A stretch of DNA of 64,000 nucleotides, from positions 1,116,001 through 1,180,000 of the forward strand of contig NZ_CP040887.1 in assembly GCF_006337125.1 (NCBI RefSeq), written 5' to 3'. The DNA comes from Serinicoccus chungangensis. Lineage in GTDB: Bacteria > Actinomycetota > Actinomycetes > Actinomycetales > Dermatophilaceae. This document shows, piece by piece, positions 40,757-48,935 of the stretch (its first letter is position 1; every line of letters begins with the position of its first letter). The translations under genes were made by a program, and so were the position numbers. A model generated the notes under the pieces. It was not told the origin of the DNA and did no database searches. It saw only the letters and a list, made by a program, of their open reading frames with translations.

Positions 40757-41519
40757 CAGGAGCACCGAGCGGCCGGGCCGGGGCCGTCGAGGAGTCCTCC
40801 TCACGGCCCTGGCCGTGTCTGCCGTCCTGGTCGGCGTGGTCCTGCTGGCCGTCGGCATCGGGACCCAGCGGCCCGATCCCCCCTCACCGCCCGCGGCGAC
40901 CTCCGGGTCCGAGCCCACGCAGGAGTCCTCGGACGAGCCGGACGCCGCCGCGTCGGAGGAGACCTCGGGGGGCGACCAGGAGACGGCGACCTCGGACGCG
41001 GATGCCTCCGCGGAGGAGTCCGCGCCGGCCGAGCCTGCCGAGCCGGAGGTGGCCGCGCTCGAGCCGTCGGAGCCGGTCGAGGTGCGTCTGCCCGCCATCG
41101 GGGTGACGAGCCCGCTGCACCCGCTCGGCCTGGCCGACGACGGCACCCTGGAGGTGCCCAGCGGAGACCGGTACCACGAGGCCGCCTGGTACGACGGCTC
41201 GCCCACGCCGGGGGAGCTCGGCCCGACGGTCATCGAGGGCCACGTCACCGGGGCGGGAGGGGTCGAGTCCATCTTCTTCGAGCTCGGCGCCCTGCGGCCC
41301 GGGGACACCGCCGAGGTGGAGCGCGAGGACGGGCAGACGGTCACCTTCGAGGTCTACCGCATCGAGCAGTTCGCCAAGGACGCCTTCCCCACCGTCGACG
41401 TCTACGGACCGACCGACGTCCCGGAGCTGCGGCTCATCACCTGCGGGGGGGAGTTCGACGAGGAGGAGCAGAGCCACGAGGACAACACCGTCGTCTACGC
41501 CCGCATGGTCGAGGGCTGA
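40749..41519 (+). CDS. Class F sortase
   Basis: 256-residue membrane-bound transpeptidase. An N-terminal signal-anchor (GVLLTALAVSAVLVGVVLLAVGIG) is followed by a Ser/Glu/Asp-rich linker of about 80 residues and the sortase barrel. The catalytic triad is present: His165 in VIEGHVTG, Cys232 in LITCGGEF and Arg252 in VVYARM. It overlaps the CHRD gene by 8 nt. Class F enzymes are typical of actinobacteria; the most likely substrate is the adjacent CHRD protein. A convergent terminator hairpin follows. Confidence 0.9.
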   Translation: MADRSTERPGRGRRGVLLTALAVSAVLVGVVLLAVGIGTQRPDPPSPPAATSGSEPTQESSDEPDAAASEETSGGDQETATSDADASAEESAPAEPAEPEVAALEPSEPVEVRLPAIGVTSPLHPLGLADDGTLEVPSGDRYHEAAWYDGSPTPGELGPTVIEGHVTGAGGVESIFFELGALRPGDTAEVEREDGQTVTFEVYRIEQFAKDAFPTVDVYGPTDVPELRLITCGGEFDEEEQSHEDNTVVYARMVEG

Positions 41520-41540
41520 GCCGGCCGCTTGCCGACCCGC

Positions 41541-41575
41541 CCCCGGTGCCGTCCGCAGGGAGACCGGCACCGGGG
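41541..41575. terminator. Bidirectional hairpin between sortase and DUF456 genes
   Basis: CCCCGGTGCCG (41541-41551) pairs with 41565-41575 over 11 bp across a 13-nt loop, between convergent genes. Confidence 0.7.
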
Positions 41576-41583
41576 CGGCGCGC

Positions 41584-42072
41584 TCAGGCCGGCGTGAGCA
41601 CCACCGCGGCGACGACGAACATGGCGATGAGGGTGAAGGCCGTCGCCAGCTCGATGAGGATGTTGAGGCCGACGGCGTGCAGCGCGTGCCGCGTGGCCCG
41701 CACCGCCTCGGTGCGGTCGCGGGTGCGCGCCAGGGAGACCAGGAAGATGCCCAGGGGGAAGCCGAGGAACAGCCCGACGACGGGGATGAGCACCCCCAGC
41801 ACCAGGGCGCAGACCACCCCGATGACCAGGGTCGAGGTCCGGACGCCCGCGCGCCGCATCCGTCGGCCCGGCACCGCCCACTGCAGGCCGACGCCGAGCA
41901 GGTAGACCAGCGCGGAGAGGCCGAAGACCACCCACCCGAGGGTGGTCTGCTCCTTCAGCGCCCAGGCCAGGGACCCCGCCAGGACGACGAGCAGCCCGGG
42001 GAGGACCGGGAGCACGATCCCCACCACCCCGATGAGCATGAGCACCAGGATGAGGACCTCGGCGACGGACAT
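41584..42072 (-). CDS. DUF456 domain membrane protein
   Basis: 162-residue polytopic membrane protein with about five hydrophobic segments. LILVLMLIGVVGIVLPVLPG at the N-terminus and VGLFLGFPLGIFLVSLARTRD are characteristic of DUF456. The glycine-rich pattern is typical of this family, whose function is unknown. ATG 42072 is chosen because the family starts at this point and a CACAAT element lies 7 nt before it, a weak fit to the leaderless pattern. Confidence 0.82.
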   Translation of the reverse strand: MSVAEVLILVLMLIGVVGIVLPVLPGLLVVLAGSLAWALKEQTTLGWVVFGLSALVYLLGVGLQWAVPGRRMRRAGVRTSTLVIGVVCALVLGVLIPVVGLFLGFPLGIFLVSLARTRDRTEAVRATRHALHAVGLNILIELATAFTLIAMFVVAAVVLTPA

Positions 42073-42096
42073 GAGCGTGATTGTGCCCGATGCAGC

Positions 42097-42136
42097 ACGA
42101 CGCCCGCCCACGGCCTGTGCCGGGGGCGGGCGTCGT
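42097..42136 (-). terminator. Strong hairpin after the DUF7455 gene
   Basis: ACGACGCCCGCCC (42097-42109) pairs perfectly over 13 bp with 42124-42136 across a 14-nt loop, between the stop of the DUF7455 gene and the start of the DUF456 gene, both leftward. Confidence 0.7.
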
Positions 42137-42158
42137 CCGAGCCGCGTGAGCGGTGAGG

Positions 42159-42374
42159 TCAGACCGCGGGGGTCTCCTCCTGCTGGAGCTTGTGGGTCTC
42201 GTCGAGGATGGCGACGTCGTCCTTCGCGCGCAGCTTGTCGAGGTGCTCGCGCCCGTGGTGGGCGCAGAAGAGCAGGTGCAGCCCGTCACCGAGGCTGGCC
42301 CGGATGTAGGCCTGGGCCCCGCAACGGTCGCACCGGTCGGAGGTGGTCAGTTCGGGGGTCAGAGTGGCGTTCAC
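42159..42374 (-). CDS. Small zinc-ribbon-like protein (DUF7455)
   Basis: 71-residue protein with a CDRCGAQAY knuckle near residue 14 and a second potential ligand group FCAHHGREH near residue 36, together a likely C2-type zinc site. It ends in an acidic helical tail. This small conserved actinobacterial family is usually found next to topoisomerase or sigA genes, as here upstream of parE. GTG 42374 is preceded by GAGGAG at 6 nt. Its function is unknown; nucleic-acid or RNA-polymerase binding is a guess. Confidence 0.8.
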   Translation of the reverse strand: MNATLTPELTTSDRCDRCGAQAYIRASLGDGLHLLFCAHHGREHLDKLRAKDDVAILDETHKLQQEETPAV

Positions 42375-42394
42375 GGCGGTCTCCTCTCCATGGG

Positions 42395-42409
42395 CCAACC
42401 AGCGGTTGG
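42395..42409. promoter_or_regulatory. Palindrome upstream of the DUF7455 gene
   Basis: CCAACCAGCGGTTGG is a perfect 6-3-6 inverted repeat, 21 bp before the GTG at 42374 and just upstream of the ribosome site. It could be an operator or a 5' hairpin. The rest of the 193-bp gap before parE shows only the parE -10 box. Confidence 0.4.
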
Positions 42410-42554
42410 TCGACCCAGTCAAGCATGCCAACGCCGCAGGAGCCGGTCTTTGTGCCCGTCCGGGACCGTGTTCCGCTCTGCGCGTAAGCCCTGGCCACCG
42501 GACCCGTGGACCGGGGCGCTGCCGCGCCTGCCCGGTGCTGTCGGTCCCACGCGC

Positions 42555-42560
42555 TAGCCT
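42555..42560 (+). promoter_or_regulatory. Leaderless -10 hexamer of parE
   Basis: TAGCCT ends 7 nt before the GTG at 42568. Confidence 0.55.
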
Positions 42561-42567
42561 GCCGGAC

Positions 42568-44679
42568 GTGACCACTCAGGACTACTCCGCCCGGCACCTC
42601 CAGGTTCTCGAAGGCCTCGAGGCGGTGCGCAAGCGTCCGGGGATGTATGTCGGGTCCACGGACTCGCGCGGTCTCATGCACTGTCTCTGGGAGATCATCG
42701 ACAACGCCGTCGACGAGGCGCTCGGCGGTCACGGCGACCGGATCGAGGTCATCCTGCACCGGGACGGGTCGGTCGAGGTGCGCGACCGGGCGCGCGGCAT
42801 ACCGGTGGACATCGAGCCCCGGACCGGCCTGTCCGGCGTCGAGGTGGTCTTCACCAAGCTGCACGCCGGCGGCAAGTTCGGCGGCGGCTCCTACGCCGCC
42901 TCCGGCGGCCTCCACGGCGTGGGTGCCTCGGTCGTCAACGCCCTCTCCTCCCGGCTGGACGTCGAGGTCGACCGTGCGGGCCGGACCTACGGCATGAGCT
43001 TCCGGCGGGGCGAGCCGGGCACGTTCGAGGACGGGCGCGGCGGGCCTGACCCCGAGGCCGCCTTCCGCCCGTTCGAGCGCAGCAGCGAGCTGGCGGTGGT
43101 CGGCAAGGCCCGGCGCGGGGTGACCGGCACCCGCGTGCGCTACTGGGCCGACCCGCAGATCTTCCTCAAGAAGGCCGAGTTCGCCTACGACGAGCTCGTC
43201 GCCCGGGCCCGGCAGACCGCCTTCCTCGTCCCCGGCCTGACGATGGTCGTGCGCGACGAGCGGGCTCTGCCTGGCACCCCCGGTGCGGACGGGCCCACGG
43301 AGGAGACCTTCGCCTACTCCGGCGGCCTCGCGGAGTACGCCGAGTACCTCGCCACCGACCCCGCCGTCACCGACGTGTGGCGGCTGCAGGGCTCGGGCAC
43401 CTTCACCGAGACCGTGCCCATGCTGGACGAGCTCGGCCACATGGTCTCCCGGGAGACCGAGCGCGAGTGCGAGGTGGACGTGGCGGTGCGCTGGGGCACC
43501 GGTTACGACACGACCGTGCGCAGCTTCGTCAACATCATCACCACCCCCCACGGCGGCACCCACGTGGCGGGGTTCGAGCAGGCGCTCATGAAGGTCTTCC
43601 GCAAGCAGCTCGAGGTCAACGCCCGCAAGCTTAAGGTGGGCGGCGACAAGGTCGAGAAGGACGACATCCTGGCCGGTCTCACGGCCGTGGTGACGGTGCG
43701 CCTCCCCGAGCCGCAGTTCGAGGGCCAGACCAAGGAGGTGCTCGGCACCAGCGCCGTGCGCGGCATCGTCTCGCGCACCGTGGAGCAGGCCCTCACCGAG
43801 CGGCTCACCAGCAAGCACCGCGGCGACAAGGCGCAGGCGGCACTGCTGCTCGAGAAGGTCGTGGCGGAGATGAAGTCGCGCATCTCCGCGCGCCTGCACA
43901 AGGAGACACAGCGCCGCAAGAACGCCCTCGAGTCCTCCTCGCTGCCGGCCAAGCTCGCCGACTGCCGCAGCAACGACACCGAGCGCTCCGAGCTGTTCAT
44001 CGTGGAGGGCGACAGCGCCCTCGGCACGGCCAAGCTCGCGCGCAGCAGCGACCACCAGGCGCTGCTGCCGATCCGCGGCAAGATCCTCAACGTGCAGAAG
44101 GCCTCGGTCCAGGACATGCTGTCCAACGCCGAGTGCGCGGCCATCATCCAGGTCATCGGTGCCGGGTCGGGGCGGTCCTTCGACCCCGACCTGGTCCGCT
44201 ACGGCAAGGTCATCATCATGACCGACGCCGACGTCGACGGCGCCCACATCCGGACCCTGCTCCTGACGCTCTTCTTCCGCTACATGCGGCCCCTGGTCGA
44301 CGCGGGCCGGGTCTACGCGGCGATGCCACCCCTGCACCGGATCGAGGTCAGCGGCGGGCGCGGGCGGGGCTCGGGCCGAGAGTTCGTCTACACCTACACC
44401 GAGGCGGAGATGCGCCGGACGGTCGCCGCGCTGGAGAAGAAGGGCCGCGTCGTCAAGCAGCCGATGCAGCGCTACAAGGGCCTGGGCGAGATGGACGCCG
44501 ACCAGCTGGCCGAGACCACGATGGACCCCCGGCACCGCACGCTGCGCAAGATCACGCTCAAGGACGCCGAGCGGGCCGACCAGGTCTTCGACCTGCTCAT
44601 GGGTTCGTCGGTCGCGCCCCGCAAGGACTTCATCGTGGAGTCGGCGCACGACCTGGACCGCGACCGCATCGACGCCTGA
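42568..44679 (+). CDS. parE: DNA topoisomerase IV/gyrase subunit B (ParE type)
   Basis: 703-residue type IIA topoisomerase ATPase subunit. The GHKL ATPase blocks (RPGMYVGSTDSRG, WEIIDNAVDEAL, GGLHGVGASVVNAL), the transducer, and the TOPRIM metal site (VEGDSALG and MTDADVDGAHI) are intact, and the C-terminus has KPMQRYKGLGEM-like sequence. Gyrase B genes normally lie beside gyrA and dnaN/recF, which are absent here, so the decatenating ParE paralogue is more likely. GTG 42568 follows TAGCCT by 7 nt. The partner subunit A gene is not in the window. Confidence 0.88.
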   Translation: MTTQDYSARHLQVLEGLEAVRKRPGMYVGSTDSRGLMHCLWEIIDNAVDEALGGHGDRIEVILHRDGSVEVRDRARGIPVDIEPRTGLSGVEVVFTKLHAGGKFGGGSYAASGGLHGVGASVVNALSSRLDVEVDRAGRTYGMSFRRGEPGTFEDGRGGPDPEAAFRPFERSSELAVVGKARRGVTGTRVRYWADPQIFLKKAEFAYDELVARARQTAFLVPGLTMVVRDERALPGTPGADGPTEETFAYSGGLAEYAEYLATDPAVTDVWRLQGSGTFTETVPMLDELGHMVSRETERECEVDVAVRWGTGYDTTVRSFVNIITTPHGGTHVAGFEQALMKVFRKQLEVNARKLKVGGDKVEKDDILAGLTAVVTVRLPEPQFEGQTKEVLGTSAVRGIVSRTVEQALTERLTSKHRGDKAQAALLLEKVVAEMKSRISARLHKETQRRKNALESSSLPAKLADCRSNDTERSELFIVEGDSALGTAKLARSSDHQALLPIRGKILNVQKASVQDMLSNAECAAIIQVIGAGSGRSFDPDLVRYGKVIIMTDADVDGAHIRTLLLTLFFRYMRPLVDAGRVYAAMPPLHRIEVSGGRGRGSGREFVYTYTEAEMRRTVAALEKKGRVVKQPMQRYKGLGEMDADQLAETTMDPRHRTLRKITLKDAERADQVFDLLMGSSVAPRKDFIVESAHDLDRDRIDA

Positions 44680-44727
44680 CCGATCCCGCGTCGTCGCAGG
44701 GTGGCGGGCGCGGCCCCGGACGGGCGG

Positions 44728-44896
44728 TAGACTGGTCTCTCTCCCCGTGGCGTCGTCGCGTCCGGGTGACCCCTCAGGGCGATCCGTCCCTGGGGGACGA
44801 GCGGGCGCCACGTCGAGCGCCTGGAGGTAGGTCCGGTCACGCCGCAGGCGTCGAGGCGAGAACCCACCTCGACCCCCTGTGAAGAGGAAGCCGATC
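44728..44896 (+). promoter_or_regulatory. Promoter and structured leader of the DEAD-box helicase gene
   Basis: TAGACT (44728-44733) is a likely -10 box, leaving a leader of about 157 nt. Near its end GTCGAGG (44850-44856) pairs with 44867-44873 across a 10-nt loop, just ahead of the AGAGGAAG ribosome site. Other inverted segments lie around 44775-44795. I do not recognise a known riboswitch; thermosensor-type or autoregulatory control is conjecture. Confidence 0.5.
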
Positions 44897-47116
44897 ATGG
44901 CCAAGCCCAGTAGCGCCGGTGCGTCCGGCAAGAAGAAGTCCCGACACACCACGGCCCAGAAGAAGGCCGCCCGCCAGGCGCGGGAGAAGCAGGCCCGCGC
45001 CCAGCTCAAGGGCGGGCGCGGCGACCGGCGCAGCACGTCCCGCGGGAGCGAGGACCGAGGCGCGGACAAGCAGCGCTGGAGGGACCGGGACGAGCGCGAC
45101 CCGCGCGGCCGCGGCGAGCGGGTGGACCGCCGGGACCGGCCGGAGGGCGGCCAGGACCGACGCCGCCGTGACTGGGAGCCGCGCGCAGCGCGACCCGACC
45201 ACCGGGAGGACCGCCGGCGGTCCTGGGACGAGGACCGGCCGCGGCGCGACCGTGACGAGCGCGGCCCGTCCGCCGGGTACCGCGAGGACCGTGACCGCCG
45301 CCGCCCCGACCGCGACGGCGAGCGGCGGGAGAGCCGGGGCTACCAGGAGCGCACCTGGCGCTCGCACCGCGAGGAGCGCGAGGGACGCCCGGGGCGTGGC
45401 CACCACGACGGGCGCAGCTGGGACTCCGGGCGGCGCCACGAGGACCGTGGGGCCGACCGTCGGGACGACCGGGGTGGTCGGCAGGACCGCTGGTCGGACC
45501 GTCCGGCCGGGGGCGGTCGTCCGGGTCGCTCCGAGGACCGCGGGGACCGGGGCGGTCGTCCGGGTCGTTTCGAGGACCGTGGTGCCGAGCGCCGCGGCGC
45601 CCGGTCCTGGGGGCGTGAGGACGACCGACGTCCGCAGGACCCCTTCGCCGAGGCGGAGGCCGAGCGCGACGCGGCGGACGCGGCATACCAGGAACGTCAG
45701 TCCGCGGTGCGGGTGGAGGACGCCGACGCCGCCGTCGAGGCGGACAACGGGTTCGCCGCGCTGGGGCTGCACGAGCAGCTGGTGGCCACGCTCGCGCGGA
45801 TCGGCATCACGACGCCGTTCCCCATCCAGGCCGCGACCATCCCCGACGCCATGGCCGGGCGTGACCTGCTGGGACGCGGGCAGACCGGGTCGGGCAAGAC
45901 CATGGCCTTCGGGCTGCCGCTGCTGGACCGGCTGTCTCGGCGGCCCCGCGCCGTCCCCCACCGCCCCCGCGCGGTCATCCTGACGCCGACCCGCGAGCTC
46001 GCGATGCAGATCGTCGACGCGCTGGCACCGCTCATGCGTGCCGTCGACCGTCGGTTCGTCCTCGTGGCCGGCGGGATGTCCTACACCCCGCAGCTGCGGG
46101 CGCTGGAGAAGGGCGTCGACGTGCTGGTGGCGACCCCCGGCCGTCTCATCGACCTCATCGACCGCAGCGCCGCCGACCTGTCGGAGGTGGAGGTCATGGT
46201 CCTCGACGAGGCCGACCACATGGCCGAGATGGGCTTCGTCGAGGCGATCCGCCAGGTCCTGGACCTCACCCCGCGCGAGGGGCAGCGGCTGCTGTTCTCG
46301 GCCACCCTCGACCACGGGGTGGACCAGGTGGCCAAGACCTACCTCAAGGACCCGGTGACCCACTCCACCGACGACGTGCGCGCCAGCGTCACGACCATGG
46401 CGCACCACGTCTTCCTGGTGCACCCGCACCACAAGAGGCCGATCACCGCGGCGATCGCCAACCGTCCGGGCCGCACCGTCGTCTTCTGCCGCACGAAGCT
46501 GGGTGCGGACCGGGTCGCCCTCCAGCTGCGCGAGTCCGGTGTCTTCGCGGCGGCCCTGCACGGCGGTCTCAACCAGGCGCAGCGCACCAGGGTCCTGGAC
46601 GCCTTCAAGTCGGGCACCCTCCCGGTGCTGGTCGCGACCGACGTGGCCGCCCGGGGCATCCACGTCGACGACGTCTCGCTGGTGCTGCAGGTCGACCCGC
46701 CCGCCGACCACAAGGACTACCTGCACCGCTCGGGCCGCACCGCGCGGGCCGGCGAGGACGGGGTGGTGGTGACCCTGGCCCTGCCGCACCAGAAGCGCCA
46801 GGTCTCCCGGATGCTGGACGCGGCCGGGGTCGAGACCGACCCGCAGACGGTGGCGCCCGAGGACCACGCCGTCATCGAGACCGCGGGCGGGTCGGTGCCC
46901 GTCGGCGAGCCGGTGCCGCAGAGCCGGCTCGACGAGGTCATGCGACCCAAGCGCCCCGCCGGCCGGCGTCCCGACGGCGGTGGTCGGCGTCAGGGGCCCG
47001 GGTCCTCCGGTGGCCGCCGCGGGCCCCAGGGCGACCGCCGTCCCCGCCAGGGTGGCGACCGGCCGCGCCGGTCGCGGTCGGACGACCGTCGTCAGGACTG
47101 GCGTCCGCGCGACTGA
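44897..47116 (+). CDS. DEAD/DEAH-box RNA helicase with charged N-terminal extension
   Basis: 739-residue ATP-dependent RNA helicase. The first 270 residues are low-complexity and dominated by Arg, Asp, Glu and Gly in repeats such as EDRGDRGGRPGRFEDRG, likely disordered and RNA-binding. The core has the Q motif (FAALGLHEQLVATLARIGIT), Walker A GQTGSGKT, VLDEADHM (DEAD), SATL and the HRSGRTARAG motif VI. A second basic tail ends the protein. ATG 44897 is preceded by AGAGGAAG; GTG 44879 is in frame but has no ribosome site. Roles in ribosome assembly or cold adaptation are typical for such helicases. Confidence 0.92.
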   Translation: MAKPSSAGASGKKKSRHTTAQKKAARQAREKQARAQLKGGRGDRRSTSRGSEDRGADKQRWRDRDERDPRGRGERVDRRDRPEGGQDRRRRDWEPRAARPDHREDRRRSWDEDRPRRDRDERGPSAGYREDRDRRRPDRDGERRESRGYQERTWRSHREEREGRPGRGHHDGRSWDSGRRHEDRGADRRDDRGGRQDRWSDRPAGGGRPGRSEDRGDRGGRPGRFEDRGAERRGARSWGREDDRRPQDPFAEAEAERDAADAAYQERQSAVRVEDADAAVEADNGFAALGLHEQLVATLARIGITTPFPIQAATIPDAMAGRDLLGRGQTGSGKTMAFGLPLLDRLSRRPRAVPHRPRAVILTPTRELAMQIVDALAPLMRAVDRRFVLVAGGMSYTPQLRALEKGVDVLVATPGRLIDLIDRSAADLSEVEVMVLDEADHMAEMGFVEAIRQVLDLTPREGQRLLFSATLDHGVDQVAKTYLKDPVTHSTDDVRASVTTMAHHVFLVHPHHKRPITAAIANRPGRTVVFCRTKLGADRVALQLRESGVFAAALHGGLNQAQRTRVLDAFKSGTLPVLVATDVAARGIHVDDVSLVLQVDPPADHKDYLHRSGRTARAGEDGVVVTLALPHQKRQVSRMLDAAGVETDPQTVAPEDHAVIETAGGSVPVGEPVPQSRLDEVMRPKRPAGRRPDGGGRRQGPGSSGGRRGPQGDRRPRQGGDRPRRSRSDDRRQDWRPRD

Positions 47117-47125
47117 CCACGCTCC

Positions 47126-47157
47126 CGGCCGCCCGTCCTGACCGTGCCGGGCGGCCG
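47126..47157 (+). terminator. Hairpin terminator after the helicase gene
   Basis: CGGCCGCCCG (47126-47135) pairs perfectly with 47148-47157 across a 12-nt loop, just before the next promoter. Confidence 0.65.
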
Positions 47158-47165
47158 CGAGCGAC

Positions 47166-47171
47166 TACCAT
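47166..47171 (+). promoter_or_regulatory. Leaderless -10 hexamer of the FAD oxidoreductase gene
   Basis: TACCAT ends 6 nt before the ATG at 47178. Confidence 0.55.
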
Positions 47172-47177
47172 CGGGCC

Positions 47178-48743
47178 ATGAGCTCGACCCACGACGTCGT
47201 GGTGGTCGGCGGCGGGCACAACGGCCTCGCCGCCGCGGCCTACCTCGCCCGGGCGGGGCGCTCGGTCCTGCTGCTCGAGCGCTCACCGGCCCTGGGTGGT
47301 GCGACGGTGTCCGCCGAGGCCTTCCCCGGGACGGGTGCGCGGCTCTCGCGCTACTCCTACCTCGTGAGCCTGCTTCCCCGGCAGATCGCCCGTGACCTGT
47401 CGCTGTCGCTGTCCCTGGCCCGACGCCGCTACTCGTCCTACACCCCGGCCGCGGGGTCAGGGGCTGGGCTGCTCATCGACCACGGGGACCCGGCGGCCAC
47501 CGCCGCCTCCTTCGCCGCCGTCGGCGCGGCGGCCGACGCCCCGCGCTGGGAGGGCTTCTACGGGCGGGTCGAGGAGCTGGCCCGGGCGGTGTGGCCGACG
47601 GTCACCGAGCCGCTGCTGCGCCGTCGCGAGATGGCCCACCGGATCGGCGACCCGGCCCTGGTCCGCGACTTCCTGGAGCGCCCCCTCGGTGAGGTGGTGG
47701 AGGCCGCCGTCGCCGACGACCTCGTGCGCGGCGTCATCCTCACCGACGGCCTCATCAGCACCTTCGCCGACCCGCACTCGGCGCACCTGCGGCACAACAT
47801 CTGCTTCCTCTACCACGTCATCGGCGGCGGGACCGGGGACTGGGACGTCCCGATCGGCGGGATGGGCGAGGTGTCCGGGCAGCTGGAGCGCGCGGCGCGG
47901 GACGCGGGAGCGGACCTCCGGACCGGCGCCACGGTCACGGCGCTCGAGGAGGGGGCGGTGACCTGGGAGGACACCGACGGCATGCCGCACCGCGCCACGG
48001 CCCGGCACGTCCTCTGGGCGGCGGCGCCCGCGGTGCTCGACGAGGTGGCCGGTGCGGGTCGCGCCCCGTCCGAGCGGGTGGAGGGCTCGCAGGTCAAGGT
48101 CAACCTGCTGCTGTCGCGGCTGCCACGGCTGCGCGACACCGGGGTGGCTCCGGAGGCGGCCTTCGGCGGCACCTTCCACGTCCACGAGACCTACACCCAG
48201 CTGCGGGAGGCCCACGCCGCCGCCGAGGCGGGTGTCGTCCCGGACCCGATGCCGGCCGAGATCTACTGCCACACCTTGACCGACCCCAGCATCCTGCCGG
48301 CGCGGTTGCGCGCCGAGCACCCGCAGGCGCACACCATGACGGTCTTCACCCTGCAGACCCCTGACCGGCTGCTCGACGGGCGCCGCGCCGAGGCGCGGGA
48401 GGACCTGCAGCGGCGCGTCCTGGCCTCGTTGTCCTCCGTGCTGGCGGAGCCCGTCGAGGACGTGGTCCTGACCGGGCCGGACGGGCGGCCGTGCATCGAG
48501 ACCCGCACCACGCGGGACCTGCAGGAGAGCCTGGCGATGCCGGGCGGCAACATCTTCCACGCGCCGCTGGACTGGCCGTGGGCCGACGACGACGACCCGC
48601 TCGACACCCCGGCCCGCCGCTGGGGCGTGGCCACGGCATACCCCGGCGTGCTGCTCGCCGGTGCCGGGTCGAGGCGCGGGGGAGGGGTGAGCGCGCTGGG
48701 CGGCTACCACGCCGCCCGGGCGCTGCTCGAGGCCGAGGGCTGA
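47178..48743 (+). CDS. FAD-dependent phytoene desaturase-like oxidoreductase
   Basis: 521-residue flavoprotein of the CrtI/PYROXD2 family. The dinucleotide fold VVVVGGGHNGLAAAAYLARAG with the distal acidic residue in LLLERSPALGG is at the N-terminus, and the C-terminal FAD-contact segment is GVLLAGAGSRRGGGVSALGGYHAA. No other carotenoid genes are nearby, so carotenoid desaturation is not supported and the substrate is unknown; the PYROXD2 subgroup is largely uncharacterised. ATG 47178 follows TACCAT by 6 nt. Confidence 0.85.
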   Translation: MSSTHDVVVVGGGHNGLAAAAYLARAGRSVLLLERSPALGGATVSAEAFPGTGARLSRYSYLVSLLPRQIARDLSLSLSLARRRYSSYTPAAGSGAGLLIDHGDPAATAASFAAVGAAADAPRWEGFYGRVEELARAVWPTVTEPLLRRREMAHRIGDPALVRDFLERPLGEVVEAAVADDLVRGVILTDGLISTFADPHSAHLRHNICFLYHVIGGGTGDWDVPIGGMGEVSGQLERAARDAGADLRTGATVTALEEGAVTWEDTDGMPHRATARHVLWAAAPAVLDEVAGAGRAPSERVEGSQVKVNLLLSRLPRLRDTGVAPEAAFGGTFHVHETYTQLREAHAAAEAGVVPDPMPAEIYCHTLTDPSILPARLRAEHPQAHTMTVFTLQTPDRLLDGRRAEAREDLQRRVLASLSSVLAEPVEDVVLTGPDGRPCIETRTTRDLQESLAMPGGNIFHAPLDWPWADDDDPLDTPARRWGVATAYPGVLLAGAGSRRGGGVSALGGYHAARALLEAEG

Positions 48744-48747
48744 GGCC

Positions 48748-48765
48748 CGCGGCCCGGGGGCCGCG
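48748..48765. terminator. Short hairpin between convergent oxidoreductase and metS-like genes
   Basis: CGCGGCC (48748-48754) pairs with GGCCGCG (48759-48765) across 4 nt, in the 27-bp gap between converging stops. Confidence 0.45.
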
Positions 48766-48770
48766 CCGGC

Positions 48771-48935
48771 TCAGCGCCCCTCGTCGTGCGCGTCGCGAGG
48801 AGCGGGGGCGTCCGGGTCGGGGAGCTCGGAGGCGTCCACCTCGGGGCGGGCGCGCAGGAAGAGCACGCTGGCGACGAGCCCGCCCCAGACGACGAGCATC
48901 GCCACGATCATCATGAGCACGGCCGACGTGGTCAT
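48771..48935 (-). CDS. NSS transporter small subunit (MetS-like)
   Basis: 54-residue protein with one membrane helix (MMIVAMLVVWGGLVASVLFL) and an acidic cytoplasmic tail DPDAPAPRDAHDEGR. It overlaps the NSS transporter stop in an ATGA junction, exactly like the methionine/alanine importer small subunit MetS beside MetP in Corynebacterium glutamicum. It is easy to miss because of its size. It probably stabilises or activates the transporter. Confidence 0.85.
   Translation of the reverse strand: MTTSAVLMMIVAMLVVWGGLVASVLFLRARPEVDASELPDPDAPAPRDAHDEGR

Noticed and set aside
42073..42085. CACAAT as leaderless -10 for the DUF456 gene
   Set aside because: Spacing fits, but the first base deviates from TANNNT, so it was not counted among the 14.
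42286..45069. 927-codon leftward open frame opposite parE
   Set aside because: Antisense shadow; compositional bias only, while parE is intact on the plus strand.
45040..45640. Repeated GAGGACCG-type units, considered as a CRISPR or minisatellite
   Set aside because: Irregular spacing, in frame within the helicase gene and encoding Arg/Asp repeats; no spacers.
47275..47288. GAGCGCTC core matches in coding sequence (also near 32187, 43981, 15485)
   Set aside because: GAG CGC TCN (Glu-Arg-Ser) is a frequent codon run here and these copies lack the extended palindrome. Only 53386, 58319 and 60820 have the longer match and suitable context.
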